DNA from: Rotaria sp. Silwood1
Lineage: Eukaryota > Rotifera > Eurotatoria > Philodinida > Philodinidae
Assembly: GCA_905250075.1 (NCBI GenBank)
Contig: CAJNOP010000023.1
Coordinates: 62,001-126,000, forward strand
DNA length: 64,000 nt
Reading direction: 5' to 3'
The translations under genes and the position numbers were made by a program. Positions 16,931 through 30,645 of this stretch are shown one piece after another (positions within the stretch are counted from its first letter, which is position 1; each line of letters starts with the position of its first letter). The notes beneath the pieces are model-generated. The model was not told the origin of the DNA. It saw only the letters and a list, made by a program, of their open reading frames with translations, and ran no database searches.

Positions 16931-18577
16931 TCATATAATGTATTATGACTCACAATAATCATGTAACATTCTTATGCACATTGGCGAGAAACTATGTCTT
17001 GTTATGAATAACTTTTCAAAACAATAGTTTCTATATAAATATTTCCTAGAATGATATAACATATCATTTATAATAAAATCTAAAATTAAATAGATGATAT
17101 TTATAAGGAATGAGATTTTTCTTTTATTTTAAGATAGAATTATTATATTATTAGATTTTTTTGTTCTGAGTATATATTATAGAATGATTAACATTTCTAT
17201 TATAAAAAAAATAATGAGAAAAGATTTTATAAAAGAATTTTTTTTTTGACAAATCCTTGTATTAGAAAACTATTGTAAGAAGAGTTTTTTTTTAAATAAA
17301 ATTGAAAGCTTTTATATATATTAAATAAATTGTTTTCTTTTTTTTTTTTTACATGAGAGAAACAAAAAAAAGACATTTGAATTAATTGTGCATGACTTTC
17401 TATAAGAAAAAAAAGATTAATAATATGATCCAGATGTTGAATAGCACGAGATATTCTATTAACAAATGAAAAAATATATATATAGTAATTTTTGTTAGAT
17501 TAAGTGAAAGAGATGTGTTGTTAGAATAGTGAAAATAAATTCTCAAGACAAATAAATTATCGTGATTTTTAAATCTTTTCGAAAAGCTTACAGATTATCT
17601 ATAATACTAGTTGCAGTAGAATAAGATGTCAAATCGAAGGATGATTAATCCTCAAGTTATCATTTTCTATATATATATGAGATACAACAAATCTTTACGG
17701 GTACATTAAGTTTTTGTTTTTGTTTTATTAAAGAGAAATACAAATGTAATAAAAAGATGAATTAATAAATATTTAAAAATTCTTTTCTTTGCAATACATA
17801 AGAAATAATTCAATGTGATGATGAAATATTAATTTTATTCTTACGTCAGAGTTATATTATCTTTTGCAAGAGAGAAAAAAAACAAACGAGTATTTTTCAA
17901 TGAATCAGAAACATGAAATAATATTATGAAATTTTGGATAAATCCCTTTTTTTTTATAAAAGAATGTTTTCATATAAATAGTGATGTAAGACACGGATTT
18001 TTTTAGTTAGAAGTGTTCGGAATGGAGCAGAGGCGACCTCTGCAAATCTTCAAAAAATTTTCATTTTTCTCCGTCGAAGTTTTCAACGTTTTACTGCTCA
18101 TTAATTCCCCAAAAAAAAAAACTTTCGATCTCCTCAAAGAATATCCAATTCATTTTAGCAAAAACCTTTCAAACAACTTCCTACGTCATTGCCTTCCTTC
18201 CAAATCGTGTCTATTTCACATGATTAAAAGTAAGATTCTATAATCATAGTTCTATATTTTATAAGAATTTTAAATTAAAAATTACATTTCATTCAATCAT
18301 GATTATGTTACAAAAGTTTTAAATATTCAATATACTTTTTATTATTACAAGGAGAAAAAAAATACTGATAAGTATTAATTCAACCAATGGAAAAAGCCCA
18401 CAATAGAATGACTCAACGGAAAAAAAAAAAAATTTCATCATTCTTTCTTTCTCTTATTATGTCATATATATATATGTGATATGCTTCTACGTTTCTCATA
18501 TTCGTTTAAACCGTCCCACCCGTTAGATGCACCGTATACTCTTTCTACAAGAGGCAAGATTTTTTTTATATGATTAG
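16931..18577. other. AT-rich spacer, no gene seen
   Basis: No supported feature. A 76-codon frame at 18013-18243 has no recognisable domain and no splice context, and is left out. Confidence 0.4.
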
Positions 18578-18716
18578 GACGGTCAATCAATATTGAAATG
18601 TCCTCTCGATGAACTTCAAATCGGTTGTATTGTACGTTGTGTTACAAAAAAAAATGAATCATCAATTCAAGCATCATGGGAAGTATTATATTTTGAAATA
18701 GTTAAAATAAAAGATG
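18578..18716 (+). pseudogene. Exon-like coding fragment, unrecognised
   Basis: An acceptor-like TGATTAG precedes 18578 and a donor GATG|GTATTT follows 18716. Between them one frame reads without stop, with codon use like the neighbouring genes: it includes the peptides CPLDELQIGCIVRCV and SIQASWEVLYFEIVKIK. No ATG lies in this frame, and no convincing partner exon was found on either side. It may be an isolated exon of an unseen gene, or a remnant. Chance cannot be excluded. Confidence 0.22.
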
Positions 18717-21233
18717 GTATTTTTTTTGGGGTAAAACATTCGATTAGGAGAAGATACTATTGGTGTTATCTACAAATACAATATTTACATTTTGAAAAAA
18801 AAAAATCATATTATGGAAATATCAATTATATGGCAACCGTCAAATATTCGAAAACATTTAAATATTTTGTGGATTAGAAAATCAATTTCAATATTTTGGC
18901 TATCCAATGAAGCGTTTGTAATTTAGTTTCATAGGTTTAACTTTTTTTTCCTAAAAAAAATTTTAATTTAATTGTTGTATATAAGACTTTAGAATGATAA
19001 AATCAAATTTTTAGGTATTATATTAATATCTCAATTATTGAGATTAAGATACAAACAATGTTATCTGAATGTATTGTAAATAATTTAGTATTATCTATAT
19101 TTAAATTCTTTATAAATGAATGTTTCATGGCATTTAAGTATATGAAAAGATTTTGTTGTGTCATTTTTCTTTAAATTATTTACATATGTGGAAGAGGAAT
19201 AATATTATTATTGCATATTTTCTTCATTTATTGTGCAAATAGCATCATTATTATATTAAGCGAATTTTTTTCATCTGATGCAGAAGTAAAAAGCTTGTTC
19301 GTGTTTATACAAATATGTTGTGGGAAAATTTCTATTCATTCAGAAGATTCTAGATTGACTTCGAATATGTAATGATGAAAGAAAAGCTGACGAATGCATG
19401 TTATTGCATCATAATTACTCATTTTTTTTCATGAATCATATAAAGGAAAAAAAAACCCAAAACAATTTCGTTGTCTTTCTGTTCTGTAGGCAAATAGCGA
19501 ACAGTTAGTAACAAAAAAAAATAAAATAAAAAAACCCGGGCGGTTGATTTTTTTTTTCTGCTTCTATGTTCGTTTAACAGTCTTAATGCGTGTAACTTGT
19601 TCTTTTTATTTTCTTGTTATTCTTTCTCATCATTCGTTGTCAACGACAGTTGAAATAATAACAATAGTTATTGTTTGATGATATTTAGTTTTTGTTTTTA
19701 ATCGATTTTTTTTAAGCTCTATCTTACAATACTTCTTATCATCAAAAATATATATACTATTTCTTACGTATCAAATGATATTTTCGACTATGTTAGATGT
19801 ATAGTAAAAAACAAAAAAAAAAAAACAAGAAAAATTTCTTCATGCGTTGAAATTACATTATTTTTTTTTTACCATTCTGCTCGTTCTATAATTGAAAATA
19901 ATTATATGAAATAATATTCATGATTGAAAAAAAAGGTAATTAAATTGTTTATTATTTTATTACGTGTAATACTTGTGAATTATTATTATCATCAATGAAA
20001 TTATTCGAAAAAGAAATTGTTTATTAATTGAATCATGAATTCTCAATCCAACGCAATATGAATATGTAATAAAAGCATATGTAACTATTAAATGTAGTTA
20101 TATCATGTTTATACAAATGGTTCTCATATATATTAATTATGATCAGAAATATTCATGCTCTATGCATATATTAAATAATTTATACGATTTAGACTTTAAT
20201 AATACATGTATTTAAGAGTTTTAGGTAGTTGAATTGTTCTCGATTAAGTTAACCCTTTCTTGCTACTGACTAAATCTGAAGATTTAGAATTGAAACTCGG
20301 TCACAAATATCAATTCAAGGGTTCCTAATATACACAGAAAATTTTAAAATCAGGTCTGTTTACTGTCAATACGTTTATCATTTAGAACTGTCATTAGACA
20401 TAAATCAAGGTAGTTCCAATCATAAATAATTCATACACTCTTGTTTCGAACACAACGATGAACGGAGAAAGAAAAAAAAATAAATAAAGCATTGTAACCT
20501 GGGAAAAATTCCATTTTTCTCTAGCATAATAGAAGACAAGGTTCCGAAATCATTTGAAAACAGTTTAGTCTGTTTGTGACGAATGTAGGTCAATCGATCG
20601 ATGTTGATTTTTTTTTCTGCATATAATTTGGTTTAATGGCAGTAAAGATTTTTCACACCAGAGATTTAATCATTGTTTCGAAGTCTACAATAGATAGATA
20701 AGTTTTTATTTGATATCAAAATTAGGTCTTATATGTTTTATACTTCAAAAGAACAATGCTTTTATAGAATGAAACTTATGGCAGCTTCGAAGCAAGAAAA
20801 GATTAAAAAAAAAAGATATTGATCTAATTAAGATTGATATGTAACAAAACTTTTTCGTAATACTTAAGCAAAATAAGCTTGTGAAATTTTTTTTTTTTCA
20901 TTACTAATTATCTGATTTTTTTTTCTACTTTCTTGTAGATATTTATAAAAATTGCTAATCATTGTTCGAACATTTGATCGACCTTAGAAATTAATTTTCT
21001 TTTCAAAAGTCAAACCTGTCACATTAGTATTGACGAACAAATTTTCCTTTGTATGTATTATTTTAAATTTAAATTTTATATTAATATATTTCGTATTTCG
21101 TTTTAGATTTTTACCCATCTATAATTTTTTTTTGCAAAGATCGATTTAGAAATCAAAAATTAAATTGAAACAAACAAATCTGATTTTTTTTTCAAATTTA
21201 TTTAGAAAAAAAAACATAAGAATATCAAATAAT
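18717..21233. other. AT-rich spacer and probable PNUTS leader
   Basis: No gene supported. An acceptor (TTTATTTAG, ending 21204) lies 29 nt before the PNUTS-like start, so part of this stretch may be a 5' UTR intron. A coding upstream exon for the missing N-terminal domain was looked for and not seen. Confidence 0.4.
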
Positions 21234-24200
21234 ATGACAATGACAGCGTCAGCCACTTTAAAAACAGTATCAATAACAACTGAAAATAATTATATTAATA
21301 GTATAAATAGTAACAAACGTAAAAATCAAGAAAATATAATTTCATCAATAACAAATAAATCGGTAGAGCGTCGTAATTCAAGTTCCGATGACCTGTTAAT
21401 AAAATCAGCAAATAAAATAGATGATAGTTTTAATGGAAATCTACCAAAATTTCGTATACCTAAAATAACGAGGTAGGTTTTTTGAGGCAAATATTCGTAT
21501 ATATTTGATATTATCGATCGATAAAGTCTATGTTAACTTTCATTGTATTTTATAGAACTTCTCGTAAATAATATTTGTGCATTATTTTTTTTTTTCTTAG
21601 ATCGTACAGATTATTTTTTTGAGGATTCAAAGATTAGATCGTATTGATATATTTTAATCTAGTCAGTATAATAATAAATCAATAATAGATTTTTTACTAG
21701 ATAAATAAAATTTTTTTCTCTTATTATTGTTTTTCTAATCGAATAAATTTCTATCAATAAAACATGATCAAGATATTATTTATTAGATATATAAAATAAG
21801 AAAGATTCGATATATTTAATATCAATAATATATTTTAACCTGTGTTTATCATAGACTTTGTTGGTCGATATGTTTTTGTTTTTTATTTGGTTTCGATATT
21901 TATTTTATTATATTTCAGGTCAAACAATAGTATACTATCAGCAGATGCTAATCAATTATCTTCAATAGAAATGAAAATAAAAACCAATACGTGTCCTTCA
22001 TCACCAATATCAAATACAAAAACAAATTCTTTACCAACTAATAAACCGAATGATAAATTTGACTTTTCACAGGGAAAAAGAAAACTTTCTTTAAGTCAAT
22101 ATCAAGAACACAAACGATTAAAATTGAATGACATTGAAGAAAATTTTTCAGCTGATGTTGATATGCGAATACATACAATGGATAATATTAAGGTAAGAAT
22201 AATAAAAAAGTTTTTTTTTAAAAATAGGAACAAAAAAAAAGTTTAAATGTTATCATATTAATAAAATATGATGCATCATTGAATTTGATCATTTTTGTAA
22301 TATGATATTAAGACAATTATCTAATAGTACTATGTTGAATCCAATTTTCATTTATATATGCAATGTAATTTTTGTAGACTAATGTAGAAAAAAAAAATTG
22401 AATTTATACTCAAAACAAAACATTTAAAAAAAAATAATTCAACAGAACGAAAAAATTTATAAAAAAAAAACCTTTAGAGTCGATTAAAATTTAATATTAT
22501 TATTTGTTGCAAGTATTTCTGAAATGATTGCATCGATCCTCTGAACGAAGATATTCAACTATTGAACATTGTTTGACTAATAGTAGTTTACCGTAGGAAG
22601 ACATAGTAATCGAGTCTATTTGGAAGTGGAATAACTCAAGTGAGACATGTTTGTTTTCATTGAAAATTTTAGAACTATTTAGTGACGATCATTTTATTAA
22701 AAATAATCATTATTCTTTATCAATAGATCATGAATCTAAATTTTATTGAGCTTTCTTTAGTCGTAGCTATAATAAAGAAGTCGAATAGCATTCAACAGTT
22801 GAATATATTTCCTCATTAGAATATATCAGCTCGATTATATATTATCAACATACGAGAAAGGAGGAAAATATGAGGACATCGAATTAAATTTACTTCTGAT
22901 TGCTGAATTTATAGTCTTCATGACAATAAATGTCATACGGAAAAATTTACTAGAAATAAATCATAAATTATTTTCTAAATTATAGCCAGTCTGTCGTTTT
23001 TTTTTGCTTTCAATCCATCTTATATATAGATTAAAGATATACTATATTGAAATTATACATAATTGACACATTGTATTTATTTTTCTAGAATTCACCACCG
23101 ACAGCTATGGATGAAGACTCTACAATTATATCAGAAAATCAATCAGTAGTTAGTCCAAAAATAGATAATATTGGTAAAGGTATGATCTTATTCATTAATG
23201 TTGAAAATCTATTATTATTTATTGTTTTTCTAGATAGAATTATTAAAAGTAATCTGAGTCAACCAGGACTAAAAAAATTAATAAAAAAAAAACTCATTTG
23301 GGCAGATGAAAAAAATCAAGCTCTTGTACAGACATCATTTTTTGAAATAGATGATTCAGAATTAGCAGATATGCATGCATTTGCACGTCAATGTGCAACA
23401 AATCTATCTATAGCACAAGTTGAAAAATTATGGGAACATGATCTTCGTAAACAACAAAGTTTAGAAAAGATAAATTCATCTGATAATGATGATAAACAAA
23501 ATTTAGTTTCATGGCCAAGTTTAATACGTATTTTATTGCCTGATACAATAGTTAAATCACAGAAACGTCTTGAACAAGAAAAACGTGAAAAAAATGTTTT
23601 AAAAACATTTTTATCTGATAGACAAGGTGAATTAAACGGTGATCTTCTTGGAAATAGTACTAATGAACCAAAATTAATTCCACTTGATAATGTAAGAATA
23701 AAAATAAATAATAATCATAGTAATAAAATATGTCAAAATATATTAAATGAAATAATAAAAACAAGAAAATTATTTTTAGTCTTTATAAGAAATACGAAGA
23801 ATATTTCAAATATTTGTATATTGATTTTATTTTATCATAAAAATAAAAAAGCTTATCGATTTTTAGTTTATGGCATATATCATAAAATTCTCGATGGTTT
23901 GAAAGATTTATATATATATATTAATCATAAGAATTATTTTGAAATCTATTTATATTAAAGATTAAAATCGTAAACATCATTCAATACTAAGCATATTAAT
24001 ATTCGAATGTTAATTATAAATACTCTATCGATATGAACAATCATTATAACTACATGACAAATAATTTTTAAGTAAAACGATGCTTAAATTTTCGAGTTTT
24101 TACTAAAGATCTAAAGATCATATCGCTGTTTTGAACATATATATATATTTCTTTTCAGAAAGAGTTTTTGATGCACGGCATGATTCTCTCGTAGCCCGTT

Positions 24201-25414
24201 AATTTAAACAAAATTTTTGTGCAAACACAAAATGAATAAATTTTAATATGAGAATATTAAACCTTTTCCTTCTTTCACAAATGATATTCTTCATCTTCTA
24301 TATACTTACAATACTGTTCTTAGAACTTTTTTTTTTACAACATCAGAATAATTCTATATCGAATCCAACATAATTTCGAAAGCTTTTTCTTCTTCAACAA
24401 AAAAACAAATATTTGGATTATTTTTTAAAAATTTTCTCGTCTAACAGATTTCACTGAAAATATTTTGACATTTTTTTTTTAAAGATTTTTAATATATTTA
24501 TATGTATATGTTTAGAATAATACATTGTCTGTGTCAAATGAAGTATCGTCTTTAAATAATAATAATTCAACTTCAACAAATATATCTTTAGCTTCAACTA
24601 ATCCAATATCATCTGTTTCATCATCATCCGATATTATATCACCTGAAGTTGCTCGAATTCTTGCACAAGCAAAAGAAAATTCAGCATCTGTAACTGCCAA
24701 TAATCTTTCATCAATACCAGTGAATACAGAAAATAATCCATCGACTACTATAACATCAACAAATCCACCTTTAGCATCTATACAAAATTTTCTTTCTTCT
24801 TTACTCAATATTCCACAACAGAATGAAATAAATACAACAAGTAGTAAGACAACATTTTTTAATTTTTACTAGAAAATTTAAATAATTTCTTACTTTTTTT
24901 TTTTTTTTTTTAAGTATCATCAACAAATTCAACAGCTAATATTGTGTCAAATACTCCAGTTAATGTCAATTTAACAATTCCTACAAATTTTGCTTTAAAT
25001 CAATTATTAGCAAATGTTTTTCCTTTTAGTACAACATCAACAACTTACAGTAAGTATACTTCTATTTAGCAACTAATTATTCAATAGATTTAATATTTTC
25101 TAGATAATTCAATTATTCAACCATCATCGGCTATATTTAATACATCACCATCAATACCAATTACAACAACAATAAATTCTACTAATAATTCAGCTATAAA
25201 ATCATCAATAGTTCCTATTCTTTCTAATCTCGATCATCAATCATCAAGATTTAACAATAACAATGAACGACAAAATAATAATTTTTATCAGAATAATCGA
25301 GGACATAATTATCGACGAGGATTACATAATAATAATCGTCATAATTATTATCATAATCGAAATAATAATAATTATAATAATAATAATCAACGAAATATAT
25401 TTCCCTTAAAATAG
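21234..25414 (+). CDS. PPP1R10: PNUTS/PPP1R10-like PP1 regulatory subunit, 7 exons
   Basis: PNUTS targets protein phosphatase 1 to chromatin and RNA polymerase II (family knowledge). Exons: 21234-21472, 21919-22192, 23089-23173, 23234-23691, 24516-24843, 24915-25049 and 25104-25414, total 1830 nt, 609 aa. The recognisable core is in exon 4: a basic stretch then KLIW (about residues 219-222), aligned with the PP1-docking RVTW of PNUTS, followed by acidic residues, an EQEKREKNVLKTFL helix and KLIPLD (about 346-351), the best match to vertebrate PNUTS. The C-terminal third is Ser/Thr/Asn-rich and ends in an Asn/His/Arg-rich tail, resembling the RG/His-rich tail of PNUTS. Neither the N-terminal TFIIS-like domain nor the C-terminal CCCH finger was seen. 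An upstream coding exon is possible. Confidence 0.68.
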
Positions 25415-25706
25415 ACATATTCTGTTATAAAATTTTAGATTAGCCAGATGAGTTGTATTTATATAAACTTTATTTGCTTGATTTTTATTTTTGCGTTTAT
25501 AAAACTTGTCGTTATCAAACTTGTATATGTAATTTTCTTTGTTTTTTTTTTCTTTTGTCTATCTCATACAACATCTGAAATAACTCTTTCAATGATTATA
25601 AGAAAAATATACGTAGAGAGAAAGAAAGATTAACAAAATTTAAATATACTTATTTAATTTCTTTTCTTTTTATTATAGATAAATATCTATTTATTATTCA
25701 AATAAA

Positions 25707-27713
25707 ATGTCGCGGTATGTTATTTAAAAAAAAGAACACGATAATTGTTCTTATTATTATTATTATTTCATTAGATATATGCAAGTCTTGGCATGTCGAT
25801 TTCATCCAACCTCTGAACTTATTGAAGATTATAGAGCAGGCGATATGATCTGTTCACAATGTGGCCTTGTTGTAGGCGAACGGTATAATTTTTAGAGATT
25901 TTATACTATTGAGGGATTATGAAGATTGAGAAGAGACTGAGAAAAAAAAAAGCTACATACTCTTTTTATCCTTCGAAATTCAACTTTTTAAACTAAAAAT
26001 AGAACTTGATAAGAATAGAAAAAAATTATGAAACGATGAAAGTCGATAGATCGTTCTGTCTGTAACATTTAGAATATCTCGAGTGTTGTTTACCAATATA
26101 TGAACAGTGATTAAGGTGAAAATAGATCGAACTATCAATATATTAACCATAAGTCAAACAGCTAGATGTCCAAATCCTACCCCGTAGAGTAAGGATAAGC
26201 ATTACACCTCTATCGTGGTACTATCTGACTATTTATCACTTTGACTCTTCTAACTGGAGTAGTATAAAAGGAAAATGAGATAGAAACTCTGTAGGATAAA
26301 GTATGAATAGAGTTTCTATAGGATATGATAGGGTAAAAGTTCGAAATTTTTTTTATATCTATCAGAAAGAATAAGTTCTATATTTTAATTATAAGTGAAT
26401 CGATTGATGATTGTTAAATTTTAAAAGTCGACCTAATGCGATATTATCTATTGAGAGAAACATGAAGAAATTTTGTTTCACTTTATTGTCATGTTTAATA
26501 ATTTTAACGATATCTGAACAATGAGATATTAACATAATCTTTTCAGTTGTCTCTTTTACTTAACTTTGACATAAAGTTTTTCTTTTTTTCTATTATAATA
26601 TTTTCATATTTTTAGAATGATCGATGTCAGTTCTGAATGGCGTGATTTTGGAGATGAATCAAACTCAAAAGATCGAAGCCGTGTTGGTAGTGCTCAAAGT
26701 CTACTATATGATTATGATAATTTTCTAACTACGATATCAATTGGAACAAGTGCAGGAGCACGTAATGAATTAGGAAAACAAAAATATAGACAAATGACAA
26801 GTCAAGTAATATTTCTTTTTCTAAATAAAAAAGAAAAAGAAATTCTTTACATTGACTTATTATACAGACATCATCTGCCGATAAAGCATTACGAAATGGT
26901 CATGATGCTATTCGAGCTATGGCTGCACATATTCATTTAACAAAGAAAATTATTGATCGAGCATTTCTAATATATAAACATTGCTATGAAAAAAAATGTT
27001 TACGTGGCTATTCACCAGAAGCAATTATTGCTTCATGTATTTATAGCGCTTGTCGACAAGAAGGTTCACCACGTACAATGAAAGGTTAGTAAGATTTATT
27101 TATTTAATATAATGAATACAATAGTATTTTTTTTTTTTTATTTTCATAATCTTAATAGAAATATGTGGTGTTGCAAAGATATCCGTAAAAGATCTTGGTC
27201 GGTGTTTTAATAAAATCAAACTGTCTTTACCAGATTCATCTGTAATTCAATCCATTGATATCAAAGATTTGGTGGTATGTTATTTTTTGTATATCATTTA
27301 TTTTTATTAGGTTTTTTTTTCTTCTTCTAAAAAGCCTCGTTTTTGTAATCAACTTGAACTTAAACAAGAAATACTTATACGAAAAACAGCTATGCATATT
27401 GTTGAACGTGCAAATGAAATTTGTGATATTCAAGGTCGTGCACCAAGTTCTGTGGCGAGTGCAGCAATTTATATGGCTTGTCTAGCTGCATGTGAAAAGA
27501 TAACAAAAGAAGGTTAGAAAAATATTATTTTGATTAAAGAAAAAATTATGAAAAATTTATTGTTTCTTCTTGTTTTTAGATATTCAAAAACCAACCGGTG
27601 TTTCCGAAGGTGTAATACGAGATGTATATAGACTTATGTTACCTCAGGCTGCTAAATTATTTCCAACTGATTTTGTATTTAAATGTTCAATCGTTAATTT
27701 ACCAATGCTTTAA
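25707..27713 (+). CDS. GTF2B: Transcription initiation factor IIB, 7 exons
   Basis: General RNA polymerase II factor that bridges TBP-bound promoter DNA and the polymerase. Exons: 25707-25714, 25775-25882, 26616-26805, 26868-27084, 27159-27274, 27335-27512 and 27580-27713, total 951 nt, 316 aa, the same length as human TFIIB. The zinc ribbon is formed by CRFH and CSQC around EDYRAGDMI. The B-linker and reader region has [10 protein letters not shown] and DRSRVG. Two cyclin folds follow ([18 protein letters not shown] to [19 protein letters not shown] to the end), closing with [17 protein letters not shown]. The first coding exon is only 8 nt. Intron 2 is about 730 nt, far longer than the others, and contains a short hairpin at 26281-26322. 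AATAAA near 27861 may serve as the polyadenylation signal. Confidence 0.96.
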
Positions 27714-30645
27714 GAATGAATATTTGTTTCTTCTTTTTTTTTTGTACAATCTCGATTATTTATAAATTTTTATATGTTTTCATTTTTTTTTTTTTTATAG
27801 TAATGATAATCATGAAAAGAGATATGTTTTAAACAAAATTTGTAAATATCCAATTTAGATCAATAAAAAATATGAACAATAGAATATTATGAAAAATAGT
27901 TTATCAATAAAATAAATCAAATAATGATTAGCATGAGTTTCATTTTTATAAATAGTTGATCAAAATAATTAATGCATAGATACAGTTTCAGACATCGATT
28001 TGCATATTTTGCAGAAAAATTTTAATTAAACTTATTAAATTTTCTGTTTGTGTATTCGTTCTTATTCGAAACAACAATTTGAATTCAATTGATTGAAATA
28101 TGATTATGTTACGAACTAAATATTATTTTCATTATGTGACTAGTATATCTCTTGAATACATTAGAATCTTTTTCTCGATTTAGAAATTCTCAGTAGACGA
28201 TAGAAGAATTTTTCGAGGCACAAAAAAAGTGATTATTTCTTTGTATTGTATGAAATAAATCTGTAAGTCTTATAGTAAATAAAATGAGTTATGAATACTT
28301 TGAAATGAGATTGTGTCTTGAATTTATTTCTGCTGAGATACTACATTTTTATGTTTTCTTAAGTGTATACAGTAGCATCTTCAGTTGAGTTCCATGTGAT
28401 ATTTTAGAGAATGAATCGAATCCGTCAAATTCTATCTCTCAGAAATATAGCGAAAAATTTGTTTTCGAAATTTGATTTGAAAATATGCACAAAGATAGAA
28501 CTTGACAAGAATAATTTATTTTTAAAGTTTCAAATATTTTTATGCGCTTTTTTTCTTGAAATAAGTGCATCAACTCTGCTAGTAAATCTGAGCAATGTAA
28601 AATACAAGTTTTTATCATAGTAATATTTTAGGAAAGGAACAATGAAAATGTCACAAAATTTCACAATAAAATAGTTTCCGTAAGTCTAGTCTCTATGGAA
28701 TAGTTTCAAGTCGAAATGCGCAAACCAGCTTTCTTAGTGCTTCTAAAGGAGATCATGGTAGTAATGAAAAAACAACCATAAACAGCCAGTGTCTCAACAA
28801 TTATAATATAAGAATTCGAACTCTTTTCACTGTATTCATAGCTCATTAGAGTCTACATAAAGCACATGGGTTCAACTCAAAAACGATTGATCAGTGAGGA
28901 GATTTCCCTCATAAGATGAATCTTTGATTAAATTTTAAAGCTAAATATAATTGAAATCTTGACGATCCTCGTCAATAAGAATTTCTAATGAGATAATCTA
29001 ATTTCAGTTATTTCAAAATCATTTCTGACGATTATTATTTTTTTTTTATCAAATTTTGAAAAAAATCACAGAAATGTCAAAATCAAGCGACTATAGTAAT
29101 AGATTATATAGTGAATATAATCAAACATTAGAAAAATATAGTGATCGACTTTTCAATTTTCAACGCTAATTGAACAACACATTCAATGAAATAATTAGCA
29201 TTTCATCAAGATAAAAAACCAAACACAAAACAAGATATTTTCTTATTTCTTCAATAGATATGAAGTTTCTATTGAACCAAATGTAAATTCAATTGAATTC
29301 GATCTGTTTCGTTTATTAACAGATATATTAAAACCTTACTTAAGTAAACGCACTTTGACTCTGAATGTAAACACATTATTTTGGATCTATCTGTATATAT
29401 TGACTTTGTCAATATGAACATCAGTAGACGATATCACTTGAATAAATTATATGATTGAAGCTGTAGAGAAGGTTCTACAAAAAGTAAACTAGCTCGTTAA
29501 TTTAAATCAGTGAAAGCGAGAAAAAAGAAAACAATGGACAAATAGACAATCCTGTCTTTTTGAATAATCTCTCAAAGTTTGTCTATAAGATATAATATTT
29601 CACAATGCTCTTGATTTAGAGCAAACAATGAATTTGACCAAAGGCAAAGAACATAATTCATCTCATCGTGAGTAAAAAGAGAAATTTCAAGTGTTCATCA
29701 GTATTCTGTTAAATATTCTTAAAAAAACAATGAATATATTACTGATTATAAAACTAATCTAAATAAAATGGTGAATCATTACTTTAGTTAAATCATCAAT
29801 GATAGTGTTTAAACATGATTAGATAGGATCTCGACTCGATGTTTACCCTCTGTCTAATTAAAAAATTTTGATTACTAAAAGTCAAAAACTATTTAATAAA
29901 ATGTACTGAAGAGAAGATAGAAAGTAATAAAACTGATATTTTGATTTATATTTCCCATCCTTTTATTACCATTCTGTTATACTGAACGGTTTCTTTCAGT
30001 TCCAAAGATGTTCATAATGTAAAGGTTTTACTATGTGTGTTGGATTCATATTTATAGTGTCGTATACATGTTGACAATTAATACAACCTACACAAGTTGT
30101 TTATTAAGTTTAGTAATTATTGAAAAGTTAAATTTATCATGTACTTATCATGGTATTCAAAACAGAATGTAATTAAGTAACGTACTTTAAGAATTATTCA
30201 GAAAATTAAAGATTAATGTAAACAGTATTTTGTTTTTTGGTAGTAAAAACTGCCTGTAGGTATGTTTCAAGTGTTTGTCTAAAGAAAATGAAAAAGAGAT
30301 GATGAAGAATAACAATGCTCTTTGTTCTCGTTAGGTAAATATTTGCTGTTCATGTGTCGATAAGTTGCTAGACTAGTTAAGTGAGAGAAAAAAAGAAAAA
30401 GAAAGTTCTTTTATGTAAATTATATATATATGTTCAATGTTTATTAAAAAAAATTAGATTGAGTAATATTTTCAAATTGTTTTTTTTTGTTTTGTTTAAC
30501 ATACAAAAAGTTTTATGTGAAGTATTTATTTAAATTTCAAATATGTTTTTTATTTTTTTTTTGTTGTTTCTATTTACATTAATTGAACACAGACAAAGAG
30601 AACAGGTTTTTTTTTTGCTACACGAAAACAAGAGAATATAAATAA
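27714..30645. other. Spacer between TFIIB and Frizzled (tail to tail)
   Basis: The two genes converge here. Apart from their 3' UTRs and the palindromic repeat listed separately at 28285-28850, nothing firm was found. A frame at about 29260-29370 reads like coding sequence (YEVSIEPNVNSIEFDLFRLL) but has no partner exons. Confidence 0.4.
28285..28850. repeat. Long imperfect palindrome, copy of the 56-kb element
   Basis: The left end (AATGAGTTATGAATACTTTGAAA near 28285) reads as the reverse complement of the right end (CTGTATTCATAGCTCATTAGAG near 28825). Inner blocks also pair: the ATTTGATTTGAAAATATG block near 28470 with TTTCAAGTCGAAATGCG near 28708. The same blocks in the same order occur at 56331-56830. 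It is a non-coding foldback or MITE-like element; a 69-codon frame inside (28411-28620) is incidental. Confidence 0.55.

Noticed and set aside
13498-16934. Numerous 60-110 codon frames upstream of Groucho
   Set aside because: They run through microsatellites and poly-pyrimidine tracts, with no domain, splice support or codon signal.
28411-28620. 69-codon plus-strand frame
   Set aside because: Lies inside the palindromic repeat shared with the 56-kb element, where the frame is not preserved.
29260-29370. Coding-looking stretch after an acceptor-like TTCTTCAATAG
   Set aside because: Ends at a stop soon after, with no partner exon or recognisable family.
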